Of a DNA stretch of 64,000 nucleotides, positions 1 to 8,084 are shown in pieces. Source of the stretch: Roseovarius gahaiensis (GTDB taxonomy: Bacteria > Pseudomonadota > Alphaproteobacteria > Rhodobacterales > Rhodobacteraceae); assembly GCF_011601345.1 (NCBI RefSeq), contig NZ_JAAORB010000001.1:1-64000 (forward strand), written 5' to 3'. Each line of letters opens with the position of its first letter. The stretch's first letter is position 1. The notes below the pieces were generated by a model. The model saw only the letters and a list, made by a program, of their open reading frames with translations. It did not search any database and was not told the origin of the DNA. The position numbers and the translations under genes are program-made.

Positions 1-9
1 CTGACGACG

Positions 10-159
10 TCATCCGGCAGTACCTGGAATTACATTCCTCCAAGTGATGCCTCCGGCGTCAGCCGGTGGTCCTTCACTGTCTGGTTGGTGAAAAACATCA
101 GCCGCCGTCGTGCAGCCTGTGACGCCAACCGTGGCAAACATAAAGATAATTGGTTTCAT
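10..159 (-). CDS. Small predicted lipoprotein, 49 aa
   Basis: From the ATG at 159 to the TGA ending at 10 the minus strand gives 49 codons. The product opens MKPIIFMFATVGVTGC: one Lys, a short hydrophobic core and a VTGC lipobox with Cys16 as the likely acylation site. The mature peptide would be about 34 residues, rich in Pro, Gly and acidic residues, and membrane anchored. I know no family for it. An AGGA lies upstream, but 12 nt from the start, so translation may be weak. It follows the minus-strand gene at 251-589, with a hairpin between them. The lipoprotein signal is clear; the function is unknown. Confidence 0.6.
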   Translation of the reverse strand: MKPIIFMFATVGVTGCTTAADVFHQPDSEGPPADAGGITWRNVIPGTAG

Positions 160-210
160 ATGTTGTGGATGTCCTATGAGGTGTTGTCTGTCCGCCCCAT
201 CAGCGGCAAA

Positions 211-240
211 CGGCCCGGCTGACGGTTCGACGCCGGGCCG
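211..240 (-). terminator. Hairpin after the 251-589 gene
   Basis: CGGCCCGGC (211-219) pairs perfectly with GCCGGGCCG (232-240) around a 12-nt loop. Read on the minus strand it starts 11 nt after the stop of the 251-589 gene and is followed by TTTG, so it may be a weak intrinsic terminator or an mRNA-end stabiliser between that gene and the small lipoprotein gene. Confidence 0.5.
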
Positions 241-250
241 CTATGCATGT

Positions 251-589
251 TCAGTTCTTGAGGTCAAAATTATGATGCCAAAGGTGCACTTCCACACCCC
301 AAGTTTTGACATGCGGTATGCCAATCGACAGCTTGAACGATTGCCGCATATCAAACTTGATACGATCTTTCGAAACGTGAACGTCTTTGACATAGGTACA
401 GGTCGATACGCCTTCCCCGAAATAGCTTACGCCATCCACCGGGACGCAGCCATTGCTGGAAACACCTTGGAACCCTGTGTCGAAGCTGGCCGGATGATTC
501 ACTTTGAGGCGTAGTTCGGCCTTTGGGTCTGGCGAAAATTCCGCGCGCTCGCAAACTGTGCCCGCGATATGCACGTCGGGGATGCACAC
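251..589 (-). CDS. Hypothetical protein, about 112 aa, possibly 5'-truncated
   Basis: The minus-strand frame starts with GTG at 589 and ends at 251. The product is rich in Val, Phe, His and Lys in alternating patterns that suggest beta strands, has four cysteines, and ends NFDLKN. No membrane segment or signal peptide is present from this start. In the same frame a TAG lies at 629-631, and a short open stretch continues above it from an ATG codon, so the real 5' end may have been lost by an in-frame stop. A 9-bp hairpin follows the stop codon, which argues for a transcribed gene. I do not recognise the family. Confidence 0.4.
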   Translation of the reverse strand: MCIPDVHIAGTVCERAEFSPDPKAELRLKVNHPASFDTGFQGVSSNGCVPVDGVSYFGEGVSTCTYVKDVHVSKDRIKFDMRQSFKLSIGIPHVKTWGVEVHLWHHNFDLKN

Positions 590-778
590 ATGTTTCGTGG
601 CCTTTTTTGACGGCGCTCCAAAGGTCGTCTACAGGCTGACGTCGGATCGCCTGCGGTTTACGAAATCCTTGCCGTTTGGCCGTCTTTGCAAGCGGCAGGG
701 TGGCGGTGCAGACCTTGTGTGCATATGATATGTGCAGTGGGTCTAGTTTGATTTAAAGCGCCCCAAGGAGAACGCTGA

Positions 779-1774
779 ATGGCCGTGAACGCAGCCCCCA
801 AGGCCGCCCGCCTATCCGTTGCGCCGATGATGGATTGGACCGACCGGCATTGTCGGTATTTGCACCGATTGCTGTCGCGGCAGACGCTTTTGTACACCGA
901 GATGGTGACGGCCCCGGCGCTGGTGCGTGGCGGCGCGCTGCATTTGCTGGAGCACAGCCCCGAGGAACATCCCGTTGCGCTGCAACTGGGGGGCTCGGAC
1001 CCCAGCGAACTGGCGCAAGCCGCTCGTTTGGGCGCGCAGGCGGGCTATGATGAGATCAACCTGAACGTTGGCTGCCCCTCTGACCGGGTGCAATCCGGCA
1101 CGTTCGGCGCGGTTTTGATGAAAGAGCCCGCCTTGGTGGCCGAGTGCTGCGCGGCGATGATTGCCGCGCAGCCTGTTGAGGTCACTGTCAAATGCCGCAT
1201 CGGCGTGGATGACCAAGACCCCGAACAGGTGCTGCCTGAGTTTCTGGCCCATATCGTTGCCGCCGGGGTTGAGCGGGTGACGATCCATGCCCGCAAGGCC
1301 TGGCTACAGGGGCTGAGCCCCAAGGAAAACCGCGATATTCCACCGCTGGACTATGACCTTGTCCACCGAATGAAAGGGCTGTTTCCCAATTTGCACATCA
1401 GCCTCAATGGCGGCGTGACGACGCTTGCCCAAGCACAAGCCGCGCTGCAGGGGGGGCTGGATGGGGTCATGGTCGGGCGTGCGGCCTATCATCAGCCCGC
1501 TGATATCCTCTGCGCAGCGGATCGGGTGATTTTTGGCGCGGGTGGGCCAGACAGCACACCCGAGGCGGTTGTATATGCAATGTTGCCCTATATCGAGCGA
1601 CATCTGTCCCAAGGCGGGAAGCTCAATCAGATCACCCGCCACATGCTTGGGCTTTTCGCGGGGCGCCCCGGCGCACGGGCGTGGCGGCGTATCCTGTCGG
1701 AAGGCGCGGCACAGCCCGGCGCAGGCCCCGCCCTTGTGCAAAAGGCCTTAAACCAGATCACCTGCGCGGCATAA
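779..1774 (+). CDS. dusA: tRNA-dihydrouridine(20/20a) synthase DusA
   Basis: FMN enzyme that reduces uridines 20/20a in the tRNA D-loop using NADPH. The 331-aa product has the usual DusA length. The TIM-barrel start carries VAPMMDWTDRHCRY (residues 14-27), the conserved NVGCPSDRVQSG loop carries catalytic Cys99, and KCRIGVDD and HARKAWLQGLSPKENR match the FMN/tRNA-contact motifs typical of the DusA subfamily rather than DusB or DusC. The ATG at 779 follows AAGGAG at good spacing. It is convergent with pyrG, separated by an intergenic double-hairpin repeat. Cytosolic housekeeping function. Confidence 0.95.
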   Translation: MAVNAAPKAARLSVAPMMDWTDRHCRYLHRLLSRQTLLYTEMVTAPALVRGGALHLLEHSPEEHPVALQLGGSDPSELAQAARLGAQAGYDEINLNVGCPSDRVQSGTFGAVLMKEPALVAECCAAMIAAQPVEVTVKCRIGVDDQDPEQVLPEFLAHIVAAGVERVTIHARKAWLQGLSPKENRDIPPLDYDLVHRMKGLFPNLHISLNGGVTTLAQAQAALQGGLDGVMVGRAAYHQPADILCAADRVIFGAGGPDSTPEAVVYAMLPYIERHLSQGGKLNQITRHMLGLFAGRPGARAWRRILSEGAAQPGAGPALVQKALNQITCAA

Positions 1775-1796
1775 CCACGTCGAACGGGCCTGCGCC

Positions 1797-1864
1797 TTCA
1801 TTGTTCTCAAAATACTCCGGGGGAGTCGCGCTGTGCGCGACGGGGGCAGCGCCCCCGAAACCCC
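1797..1864. repeat. Intergenic double-hairpin repeat, copy R1 (forward)
   Basis: The copy starts TTCATTGTTCTCAAAATACTC, wait-free of genes, then a GGGGGAG spacer, a first hairpin GTCGCGC/GCGCGAC and a second hairpin GGGGGC/GCCCCC. It fills the gap between the convergent 3' ends of dusA and pyrG. The same element recurs near 5831, 11033, 14490, 43360, 49008 and 57260. Likely role: bidirectional terminator or 3'-end stabiliser. Confidence 0.8.
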
Positions 1865-1867
1865 GCC

Positions 1868-3511
1868 TCAAACCAAACGCGAGGTTTCCACCGCCGCGCG
1901 CACGAAATCGGCAAACAAGGGATGCGGGTCGAAGGGTTTCGACTTCAACTCGGGGTGAAACTGCACCCCGATGAACCACGGGTGATCCGGCCATTCCACG
2001 ATTTCGGGCAGGCGGCCATCGGGTGACATGCCGGAAAAGACCAGCCCGACCTGTTCCAGCTTTTCGCGGTATTTCACATCCACCTCATAGCGGTGGCGGT
2101 GGCGCTCATCTATCTCGGTCGTGCCATAAACCTGCGCCACGCGGCTGCCATCCTTCAAAGTCGCGTCGTAAGCGCCAAGGCGCATCGTGCCGCCCTTGTC
2201 GTCGCTGACCTTGCGCTTGACCTTTGCGTTGCCCTGCACCCACTCTTTGAGGTGATAAACCACCGGCGTAAAACGCTTTTTCCCGGCCTCGTGGTCAAAC
2301 TCTTCCGAGCCTGCGTCATCCAGACCGGCCAAATTGCGCGCCGCTTCGATCACCGCCATCTGCATGCCCAGACAGATCCCCATGTAGGGGATCTGGCGTT
2401 CGCGGGCGAATTGCGCCGCTTTGATCTTGCCTTCGGTTCCGCGTTCGCCAAAGCCGCCGGGCACAAGGATTGCATGGAACCCTTCAAGATGCGGGGCAGG
2501 GTCTTCGGTATCGAATATTTCGGCATCCACCCACTTGACCTTGACCTTGACCCGGTTGGCCATCCCGCCATGGGTCAGGGCCTCTTTGATCGACTTATAG
2601 GCGTCCTCCAGTTGGGTGTATTTCCCGACAATGGCGATGGTCACCTCGCCATCGGTATGGTGGATGCGGTCGGCCACGTCTTGCCATACGCGCAGGTCGG
2701 GCTTGGGCGCAGGCGAAATGTCGAACGCGTCCAGCACGGCCTGATCCAGCCCTTCGCGGTGATAGGCCAATGGCGCTTCGTAGATCGAATTCAAGTCATA
2801 GGCGGCCACCACGGCCTCTTTGCGGACATTGCAGAACAGGGCGATTTTCTCGCGCTCTTTTTCCGGGATCGGCTGTTCGGACCGGCAGACAAGAATATCA
2901 GGGGCGATGCCGATGGATTGCAGTTCTTTGACGCTGTGCTGTGTTGGCTTGGTTTTCAACTCACCGCTGGCGGCCAGGTAGGGCAGCAAGGTCAGGTGCA
3001 TGAAAATGCATTGCCCGCGCGGCTTGTCATGCGAAAACTGGCGGATCGCCTCGAAAAAAGGCAGGCCTTCGATGTCGCCCACGGTGCCGCCGATCTCGCA
3101 GAGCATGAAATCGACCTCGTCCTCACCGACTTTCAGAAAGTCTTTGATTTCATTGGTGACATGCGGGACGACCTGAATGGTTTTGCCCAGATAGTCGCCG
3201 CGCCGTTCCTTTTCCAACACGTTGGAATAGATGCGCCCGGAACTGACCGAGTCTGTCATGCGGGCCGGAACGCCTGTGAAGCGTTCGTAGTGGCCAAGGT
3301 CCAGATCGGTTTCCGCGCCATCATCGGTGACGAACACCTCGCCATGTTCAAATGGCGACATCGTGCCGGGATCGACGTTCAGGTAGGGGTCCAGTTTGCG
3401 CAGCCGCACCGAAAAGCCGCGCGCCTGCAGCAAGGCGCCAAGCGCCGCCGAGGCCAACCCCTTGCCCAGTGAGGACACAACACCGCCAGTTATGAAAATA
3501 TACCTTGCCAT
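1868..3511 (-). CDS. pyrG: CTP synthase
   Basis: Makes CTP from UTP, ATP and glutamine, the last step of pyrimidine nucleotide synthesis. The 547-aa product has both domains. The amidoligase domain opens with [19 protein letters not shown] (residues 7-25) and has [15 protein letters not shown]. The glutaminase domain, from about residue 290, has VPGGFGERG, the nucleophile elbow [10 protein letters not shown] and GVQFHPELK. It lies 172 bp downstream of secG on the same strand, the usual pairing in alphaproteobacteria. A large antisense reading frame covers most of it and is a codon-bias shadow. Confidence 0.97.
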   Translation of the reverse strand: MARYIFITGGVVSSLGKGLASAALGALLQARGFSVRLRKLDPYLNVDPGTMSPFEHGEVFVTDDGAETDLDLGHYERFTGVPARMTDSVSSGRIYSNVLEKERRGDYLGKTIQVVPHVTNEIKDFLKVGEDEVDFMLCEIGGTVGDIEGLPFFEAIRQFSHDKPRGQCIFMHLTLLPYLAASGELKTKPTQHSVKELQSIGIAPDILVCRSEQPIPEKEREKIALFCNVRKEAVVAAYDLNSIYEAPLAYHREGLDQAVLDAFDISPAPKPDLRVWQDVADRIHHTDGEVTIAIVGKYTQLEDAYKSIKEALTHGGMANRVKVKVKWVDAEIFDTEDPAPHLEGFHAILVPGGFGERGTEGKIKAAQFARERQIPYMGICLGMQMAVIEAARNLAGLDDAGSEEFDHEAGKKRFTPVVYHLKEWVQGNAKVKRKVSDDKGGTMRLGAYDATLKDGSRVAQVYGTTEIDERHRHRYEVDVKYREKLEQVGLVFSGMSPDGRLPEIVEWPDHPWFIGVQFHPELKSKPFDPHPLFADFVRAAVETSRLV

Positions 3512-3632
3512 ACGCTGGCATCCCCCGTGATTGCAGGCTTGAGACCCAAGCCGATTTCGAGCCCTGTCCGGCCAAAATTGGCCGCAGCACCACGGGACTC
3601 AATATGTAAAGGATTCGTCGAACTAAGGCAAG

Positions 3633-3659
3633 CAGACCGCAAGATGCTGTTGCGGTCTG
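3633..3659 (-). terminator. 10-bp hairpin between secG and pyrG
   Basis: CAGACCGCAA (3633-3642) pairs perfectly with TTGCGGTCTG (3650-3659) around a 7-nt loop, 24 bp past the secG stop. No U-tract follows on the minus strand, so partial termination, processing or 3'-end protection of the secG transcript is more likely than full termination. Confidence 0.4.
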
Positions 3660-3683
3660 AAAACAGGCCTCAAGCGTTTGTGG

Positions 3684-4046
3684 TTAGTCGGCGCTTGGTG
3701 TCAGCGGCGATGTATCATCCGCTGCCGGCGGCAGAAGCGATCCGCCCGCATCGGGCAGGTCCGGCTCGGCCGGGGAAGGTGCCGGGGCGTCGGTGATCCG
3801 GTCCAACACGGACGAGCCCGCCGATTTCTGCGCCGCCAGAATGGTCAGCGTCAACGAGGTTGCGATAAACGCAATCGCCAAGGCCCATGTGATCTTGCCC
3901 AAGGCCGTGGCCGCGGCACGGCCTGTCATGGCGCCGCCACCGCCGCCGCCCATGCCAAGGCCGCCCCCTTCCGAGCGTTGCAGCAGCACCACGCCAATCA
4001 GGGCGAGGGCCAGAAGAAGGTGGATGATCAGGACAACGTTTTCCAT
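3684..4046 (-). CDS. secG: Preprotein translocase subunit SecG
   Basis: Small inner-membrane subunit of SecYEG that assists protein export. The start at 4046 is chosen because MENVVLIIHLLLALALIG is the classic SecG opening; the open frame above it is low-complexity. The 120-aa product has a first membrane helix (about residues 3-19), the conserved LLQRSEGGGLG loop, a glycine-rich run, and a second helix (about residues 50-70). A Pro/Asp-rich cytosolic tail of about 45 residues follows, which makes it longer than the enterobacterial protein. It is divergent from purA and upstream of pyrG. Confidence 0.93.
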   Translation of the reverse strand: MENVVLIIHLLLALALIGVVLLQRSEGGGLGMGGGGGGAMTGRAAATALGKITWALAIAFIATSLTLTILAAQKSAGSSVLDRITDAPAPSPAEPDLPDAGGSLLPPAADDTSPLTPSAD

Positions 4047-4237
4047 TGGGGAAGGCCTTTGTCGTATGCGAGTGACGTCTGGCGGGGTATCTATGCAATT
4101 CCGGGCGGACCCGCAACCCGGCAATGCAGTCTGTGCCGCGGTTGCGCGCGGCCACGTCAATTTCCGGTTTCGCCGCCCGTCGTGGCCCGCTATACGGTTC
4201 CGGGCTTTGACCCGCAGCATCATGCAAGAGGATCATC

Positions 4238-5533
4238 ATGGCAAACGTCGTCGTCGTGGGCGCCCAATGGGGTGACGAAGGAAAAGGCAAGATCGTGGAT
4301 TGGCTCAGCGAGCGTGCCGATGTGATCGCGCGCTTTCAGGGGGGCCACAATGCGGGCCACACTCTGGTGATCGACAGCAAGGTCTATAAGCTGCATGCCT
4401 TGCCCTCGGGCGTGGTGCGCGGTGGCAAGCTCAGCGTGATCGGCAATGGCGTCGTGCTGGACCCGTGGAACCTGCTGCAAGAAATCGAGACGATCCGCGC
4501 CCAAGGCGTCGAGATCAGCCCCGAAACCCTGATGATTGCGGAAAATACGCCGCTGATCCTGCCCTATCACGGCGAGTTGGACCGCGCCCGCGAAGAAGCC
4601 GCCAGCAAGGGCACCAAGATCGGCACCACCGGGCGGGGCATCGGCCCGTGCTACGAAGACAAGGTGGGCCGCCGCGCCATCCGCGTCGCCGATCTGGCCG
4701 ACCATGCCACGCTGGAGGCGCGCGTTGATCGCGCTTTGCAACACCACGATCCGCTGCGCAAGGGGCTGGGGCAGCCGCCCATCGACCGCGACGCGCTGAT
4801 TGAGCAGCTCAAACAGGTCGCCCCGAATATCCTGCAATATGCCGGTCCTGTCTGGAAAGTCATGAGCGAAAAGCGCAAAGCCGGAAAACGCATCCTCTTC
4901 GAAGGCGCGCAGGGCGCGTTGCTGGATATCGATTTCGGCACCTACCCGTTCGTTACCTCGTCGAATGTGATCGCCGGGCAGGCGGCCACCGGTGTTGGCA
5001 TCGGGCCAGGTGCGATTGATTACGTGCTTGGAATCGTCAAGGCCTACACCACCCGCGTGGGCGAGGGGCCATTCCCCACCGAATTGCAGGATGCCGACGG
5101 CCAACGCCTTGGCGAACGCGGCCATGAATTCGGCACAACCACGGGCCGCCAGCGCCGCTGTGGCTGGTTCGATGCCGCGCTGGTGCGCCAGACCTGCGCC
5201 ACCTCGGGGGTCAACGGCATTTCCCTGACCAAGCTGGATGTGCTGGACGGGTTTGAGACGCTGAAAATCTGCGTCGGCTACGATCTGGACGGCACGCGGC
5301 TTGATTACCTGCCCACCGCGACAGATCAGCAGGCGCGCTGTGTGCCCATCTACGAGGACGTGCCCGGCTGGAGCGAGTCGACCGAAGGCGCGCGCAGTTG
5401 GGCGGATTTGCCCGCCAATGCGATTAAATATGTGCGCCGCGTCGAAGAGTTGATCGACTGCCCCGTTGCGCTACTTTCCACCTCACCGGAACGCGAAGAC
5501 ACGATATTGGTCACCGACCCGTTCGCGGATTGA
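4238..5533 (+). CDS. purA: Adenylosuccinate synthetase
   Basis: Catalyses the GTP-dependent joining of IMP and aspartate, the first step from IMP to AMP. The 431-aa product carries the GTP-binding motif [14 protein letters not shown] with the catalytic Asp and Lys (residues 8-21), the His loop GGHNAGHT (about 37-44), [10 protein letters not shown] and [12 protein letters not shown]. Length and motif order match the family. AGAGGATC precedes the ATG. The gene is divergent from secG, and a DUF2842 gene starts 22 bp after its stop, probably in the same transcript. Confidence 0.97.
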   Translation: MANVVVVGAQWGDEGKGKIVDWLSERADVIARFQGGHNAGHTLVIDSKVYKLHALPSGVVRGGKLSVIGNGVVLDPWNLLQEIETIRAQGVEISPETLMIAENTPLILPYHGELDRAREEAASKGTKIGTTGRGIGPCYEDKVGRRAIRVADLADHATLEARVDRALQHHDPLRKGLGQPPIDRDALIEQLKQVAPNILQYAGPVWKVMSEKRKAGKRILFEGAQGALLDIDFGTYPFVTSSNVIAGQAATGVGIGPGAIDYVLGIVKAYTTRVGEGPFPTELQDADGQRLGERGHEFGTTTGRQRRCGWFDAALVRQTCATSGVNGISLTKLDVLDGFETLKICVGYDLDGTRLDYLPTATDQQARCVPIYEDVPGWSESTEGARSWADLPANAIKYVRRVEELIDCPVALLSTSPEREDTILVTDPFAD

Positions 5534-5555
5534 TCCGATCGTTCAAGGGGGCGAC

Positions 5556-5810
5556 ATGGCACTAAGTTACAAGGCGCGGCGGCGGTGGTCGCTGGTGATC
5601 CTGCTGATTGGACTGCCACTGTATATCGTGGTGGCCGTCAATCTTGTGGATATGTTCGAACGCCCCTCGATCTGGGTTGAGTTTCTGGTCTATGTCGGGC
5701 TTGGCGTGGTCTGGATCTTGCCGTTCAAGTTCGTCTTTCTGGGCGTCGGTCAAGCCGATCCTGACGCGCCATTGCCGGACGACCACGATCAGACCGGGCG
5801 CAACGGGTAA
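5556..5810 (+). CDS. DUF2842 small membrane protein
   Basis: An 84-aa protein with two predicted membrane helices (about residues 13-33 and 41-63) and an acidic, Asp-rich C-terminal tail. The basic start MALSYKARRRW suggests the N-terminus faces the cytosol. The size, the two-helix plan and the residues PFKFVFLGVG match DUF2842, a short family found mainly in alphaproteobacteria and of unknown function. The ATG at 5556 follows AAGGGGGCG. It is probably cotranscribed with purA and convergent with ribA. Confidence 0.75.
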   Translation: MALSYKARRRWSLVILLIGLPLYIVVAVNLVDMFERPSIWVEFLVYVGLGVVWILPFKFVFLGVGQADPDAPLPDDHDQTGRNG

Positions 5811-5830
5811 GCCATGTCGCGCCCCGGCGC

Positions 5831-5875
5831 TTCATTGTTCCAAAAATACTCAAATCCTGCCCGTGCCACCCGGTG
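5831..5875. repeat. Half copy of the intergenic repeat (R2)
   Basis: The conserved left block TTCATTGTTCCAAAAATAC is present at 5831-5849, but the usual two hairpins are replaced by a different one, CCCGTGC/GCACGGG. It sits between the convergent DUF2842 and ribA genes, so the left block keeps its terminator-like position even though the hairpin differs. Confidence 0.6.
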
Positions 5876-5881
5876 CACGGG

Positions 5882-6973
5882 TTACAAAAGATGTCCCGAC
5901 TTTGCAGCTTTGGTGGCAAGATAGGCTTTGTTGTGGGCATTTTCACCCACTTTCAAAGGCACGCGTTCGGCCACTGTCACGCCCGATCCCTCCATCATGG
6001 CGATTTTGCCGGGGTTGTTGGTCATCAGCCGAACGGCGGAAAACCCCATGCGCTTGAGGATCTCGGCGCCGATTCGAAAGTCACGCTCGTCATCTTCAAA
6101 CCCCAGCCGGTGGTTGGCTTCGACGGTGTCGAATCCCTGATCTTGCAGGGAATAGGCCCGCATCTTGTTGGCCAGCCCGATGCCACGGCCCTCTTGGTTG
6201 AGATAGAGTAGCACACCGGCCCCTTTACCGCCCATCTGTGCCAGTGCGCCGCGCAATTGCGGGCCACAGTCGCATTTTAGGCTGCCCATCAGGTCGCCGG
6301 TAAAGCAGGCCGAATGCAGCCGCGCCAAGACGGGTGCGTCGCGCGGCGGCTGGCCGATTTCAATGGCGTAATGTTCCTCGCCGCCGTCTTCGGGGCGGAA
6401 AATATGCAGCTTTCCGGCCTCGGACACTTGCAAAGGCAACCGTGCGCTGACCACCGGGTGCAACGGGCTTGTGTGCAAAAGCAATTCGGCGGCCTGATCG
6501 GCGGGCACTGATGTCAGCCCGTGTTGCGCCGCGAATGGCGCGGGGTCGGTCAGGTCAAGCACCAAGGCCGCGGGCAACAGACGCGCCGATTTGACCACGG
6601 TCAGCGCAAGCCGATGCAGCCCGGCGTCGCCATCGCGCGCCGTGATCAGCGGGCCTTTCATCGGGGTTTTCAGATCATCAGCCGGGTCAGCCACCCCCAA
6701 CACCCAAGACAGGCTGGCATCAGGGGGCAGCACGATGCGCGCCAAATCCCCGTCATAGGCCCGCGCCTTTAGGGTTTCGGCCCGTCGCGTGGTCACGGCC
6801 AGCACTGGACGCCCGCCAAGGGCGCGCAGATCGGCCAAACGCTGCGCATCCAGCGTTTCTGCGGCCATGATCAATGCCGCGCCCTTTGATGCGTGCAAAA
6901 CGATCGGCACGCCCATGCGCAGGTCAGCGCGGGCACGGGCGATGGTTTCGGTCAGGTCCGGTGCAAGGCTCAT
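5882..6973 (-). CDS. ribA: GTP cyclohydrolase II with an extra N-terminal domain
   Basis: Opens GTP to the pyrimidine precursor of riboflavin. The C-terminal part (about residues 195-363) is a full GTP cyclohydrolase II: the zinc cysteines Cys223, Cys234 and Cys236 in ACFTGDLMGSLKCDCGPQL, the NQEGRGIGLANK loop with Arg263, and NNPGKIAMME. The first 190 residues resemble in length and place the DHBP synthase half of RibBA fusions, but the acidic metal-binding motif (DxEDRENEGD) is absent. This half is therefore probably non-catalytic. The gene stands alone, divergent from the response regulator. Confidence 0.9.
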   Translation of the reverse strand: MSLAPDLTETIARARADLRMGVPIVLHASKGAALIMAAETLDAQRLADLRALGGRPVLAVTTRRAETLKARAYDGDLARIVLPPDASLSWVLGVADPADDLKTPMKGPLITARDGDAGLHRLALTVVKSARLLPAALVLDLTDPAPFAAQHGLTSVPADQAAELLLHTSPLHPVVSARLPLQVSEAGKLHIFRPEDGGEEHYAIEIGQPPRDAPVLARLHSACFTGDLMGSLKCDCGPQLRGALAQMGGKGAGVLLYLNQEGRGIGLANKMRAYSLQDQGFDTVEANHRLGFEDDERDFRIGAEILKRMGFSAVRLMTNNPGKIAMMEGSGVTVAERVPLKVGENAHNKAYLATKAAKSGHLL

Positions 6974-6989
6974 GAGATGGGATCCTGGT

Positions 6990-7004
6990 TGTTACTGTGT
7001 AACA
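6990..7004. promoter_or_regulatory. Palindrome in the ribA/response-regulator divergent region
   Basis: TGTTAC-TGT-GTAACA is a perfect inverted repeat with 6-bp arms, 17 bp above the ribA start. Its size and place fit a dimeric regulator site. No regulator can be assigned from sequence alone. Confidence 0.35.
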
Positions 7005-7049
7005 TCTAGCGCCTTTCGACAGGAATTGAAACATATGCTCGCGCGCTAA

Positions 7050-7061
7050 CACGTCGACGTG
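7050..7061. promoter_or_regulatory. 12-bp perfect palindrome CACGTCGACGTG
   Basis: The perfect palindrome lies 77 bp above the response-regulator start, in the shared ribA/regulator intergenic region. It may be an operator, but short GC-rich palindromes also arise by chance in this genome. Confidence 0.3.
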
Positions 7062-7137
7062 AAACCAGTGTTGCATATCTTGTCTCGGGCTGATGGCTGG
7101 CACATCTTGGGTCCAACCAGCACGAGGAGCTACTGGA

Positions 7138-7824
7138 ATGGGACAGCTTAAGACAATCCTTTTGGTCGACGACGACGACGACCTGCGCGAGGCGCTGAGC
7201 GAGCAATTGGTGGTTACGGAAGATTTCGACGTGGTCGAAGCTGCAAATGGCGCCGAGGCCATGACCAAAGCGCGTGAAGGGCTGTACGATCTTGTGATCC
7301 TTGATGTCGGGCTGCCGGATACCGATGGCCGCGAGCTGTGCCGCCTGATGCGCAAACAGGGGGTGAAGGCCCCGATCATGATGCTGACCGGCCATGACGG
7401 CGATGCCGACACGATTCTGGGCCTTGATGCAGGGGCCAATGATTACGTGACCAAGCCGTTCAAATTTCCGGTTTTGCTGGCCCGTATCCGCGCGCAACTG
7501 CGCCAGCACGAACAGTCCGAGGATGCTGTGTTTCAATTGGGGCCATATACGTTCAAGCCGTCGATGAAGATGCTGATCGACGAGGATGAGCGCAAGATTC
7601 GCCTGACCGAGAAGGAAACGAACATCTTGAAATTCCTCTATCGGTCGACCGACGGCGTGGTGGCCCGCGATGTTTTGCTGCATGAGGTCTGGGGATACAA
7701 CGCGGGTGTCACCACCCATACGCTGGAAACGCATATCTATCGCCTGCGCCAAAAGATCGAGCCTGACCCGTCGAATGCGCGCCTGCTGGTCACGGAATCG
7801 GGCGGCTATCGTCTTTTGGCCTAA
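7138..7824 (+). CDS. OmpR/PhoB-family response regulator (orphan)
   Basis: A 228-aa DNA-binding response regulator. The receiver domain (about residues 5-120) has the acidic pocket VDDDDD, phospho-acceptor Asp56 in VILDVGLPD, a Thr in MLTGHDG and Lys in VTKPFKF. A winged-helix output domain follows (about 130-228) with RLTEKETNILKFL and the recognition-helix region THTLETHIYRLRQK. The start at 7138 is chosen over an upstream codon because CGAGGAGC lies 8 nt before it. No histidine kinase is nearby, so it is an orphan. The overall form recalls the alphaproteobacterial CenR-type envelope regulators, but I cannot confirm that. Confidence 0.85.
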   Translation: MGQLKTILLVDDDDDLREALSEQLVVTEDFDVVEAANGAEAMTKAREGLYDLVILDVGLPDTDGRELCRLMRKQGVKAPIMMLTGHDGDADTILGLDAGANDYVTKPFKFPVLLARIRAQLRQHEQSEDAVFQLGPYTFKPSMKMLIDEDERKIRLTEKETNILKFLYRSTDGVVARDVLLHEVWGYNAGVTTHTLETHIYRLRQKIEPDPSNARLLVTESGGYRLLA

Positions 7825-7893
7825 GAAACGCAAGCGGCGGCAATTGGTCCTGCAGGTTTTGACGCAGATCAAAGCGGGGCTTGAATACAATTG

Positions 7894-7981
7894 TATGCTG
7901 CTTTGGAACCCGTTGCATGTGCGGGTCATCACATGCACCTCCCTGTTGGACTGGCCCCGGCATTTTGCCGGGGCTTTTTTT
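7894..7981 (+). ncRNA. Candidate small RNA with CCUCCCUG between two hairpins
   Basis: A sigma70-like promoter, TTGACG (7859-7864), 17 nt, TGAATA (7882-7887), predicts a start near 7894. The RNA of about 88 nt would have hairpin 1, TGCATGTG/CACATGCA (7914-7921 with 7930-7937), a single-stranded CCTCCCTGTTGGACTG, then an intrinsic terminator. An unpaired CCUCCC can pair with Shine-Dalgarno sequences and is typical of alphaproteobacterial sRNAs that repress translation. No protein frame fits the region. It follows the response-regulator gene by about 70 nt and could also be released from that mRNA's 3' end. Confidence 0.5.
7954..7981 (+). terminator. Strong intrinsic terminator
   Basis: GCCCCGGCA (7954-7962), a 3-nt loop, TGCCGGGGC (7966-7974), then seven T. 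This is the cleanest Rho-independent terminator in the window. It ends the response-regulator transcript and the candidate sRNA. Confidence 0.92.
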
Positions 7982-8084
7982 GTGCCGTGGGACGACAGGG
8001 GCGCTTGCAAGGGTGTCGTGCGCCGCGCTTCGCGGTATAGAGCGCAGGACAGTTTGAAACACTCAGCCACGAGGGGGAACGCGC

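Noticed and set aside
3-47. Plus-strand tail of a protein reading into the window at its left edge
   Set aside because: The frame ends at 47 and looks plausible, but it overlaps the better-supported minus-strand lipoprotein gene and is too short to judge.
2093-3472. 459-codon open frame on the plus strand opposite pyrG
   Set aside because: It lies wholly inside a certain pyrG gene on the other strand; third-position GC bias in high-GC genomes opens such frames. No family motif is visible.
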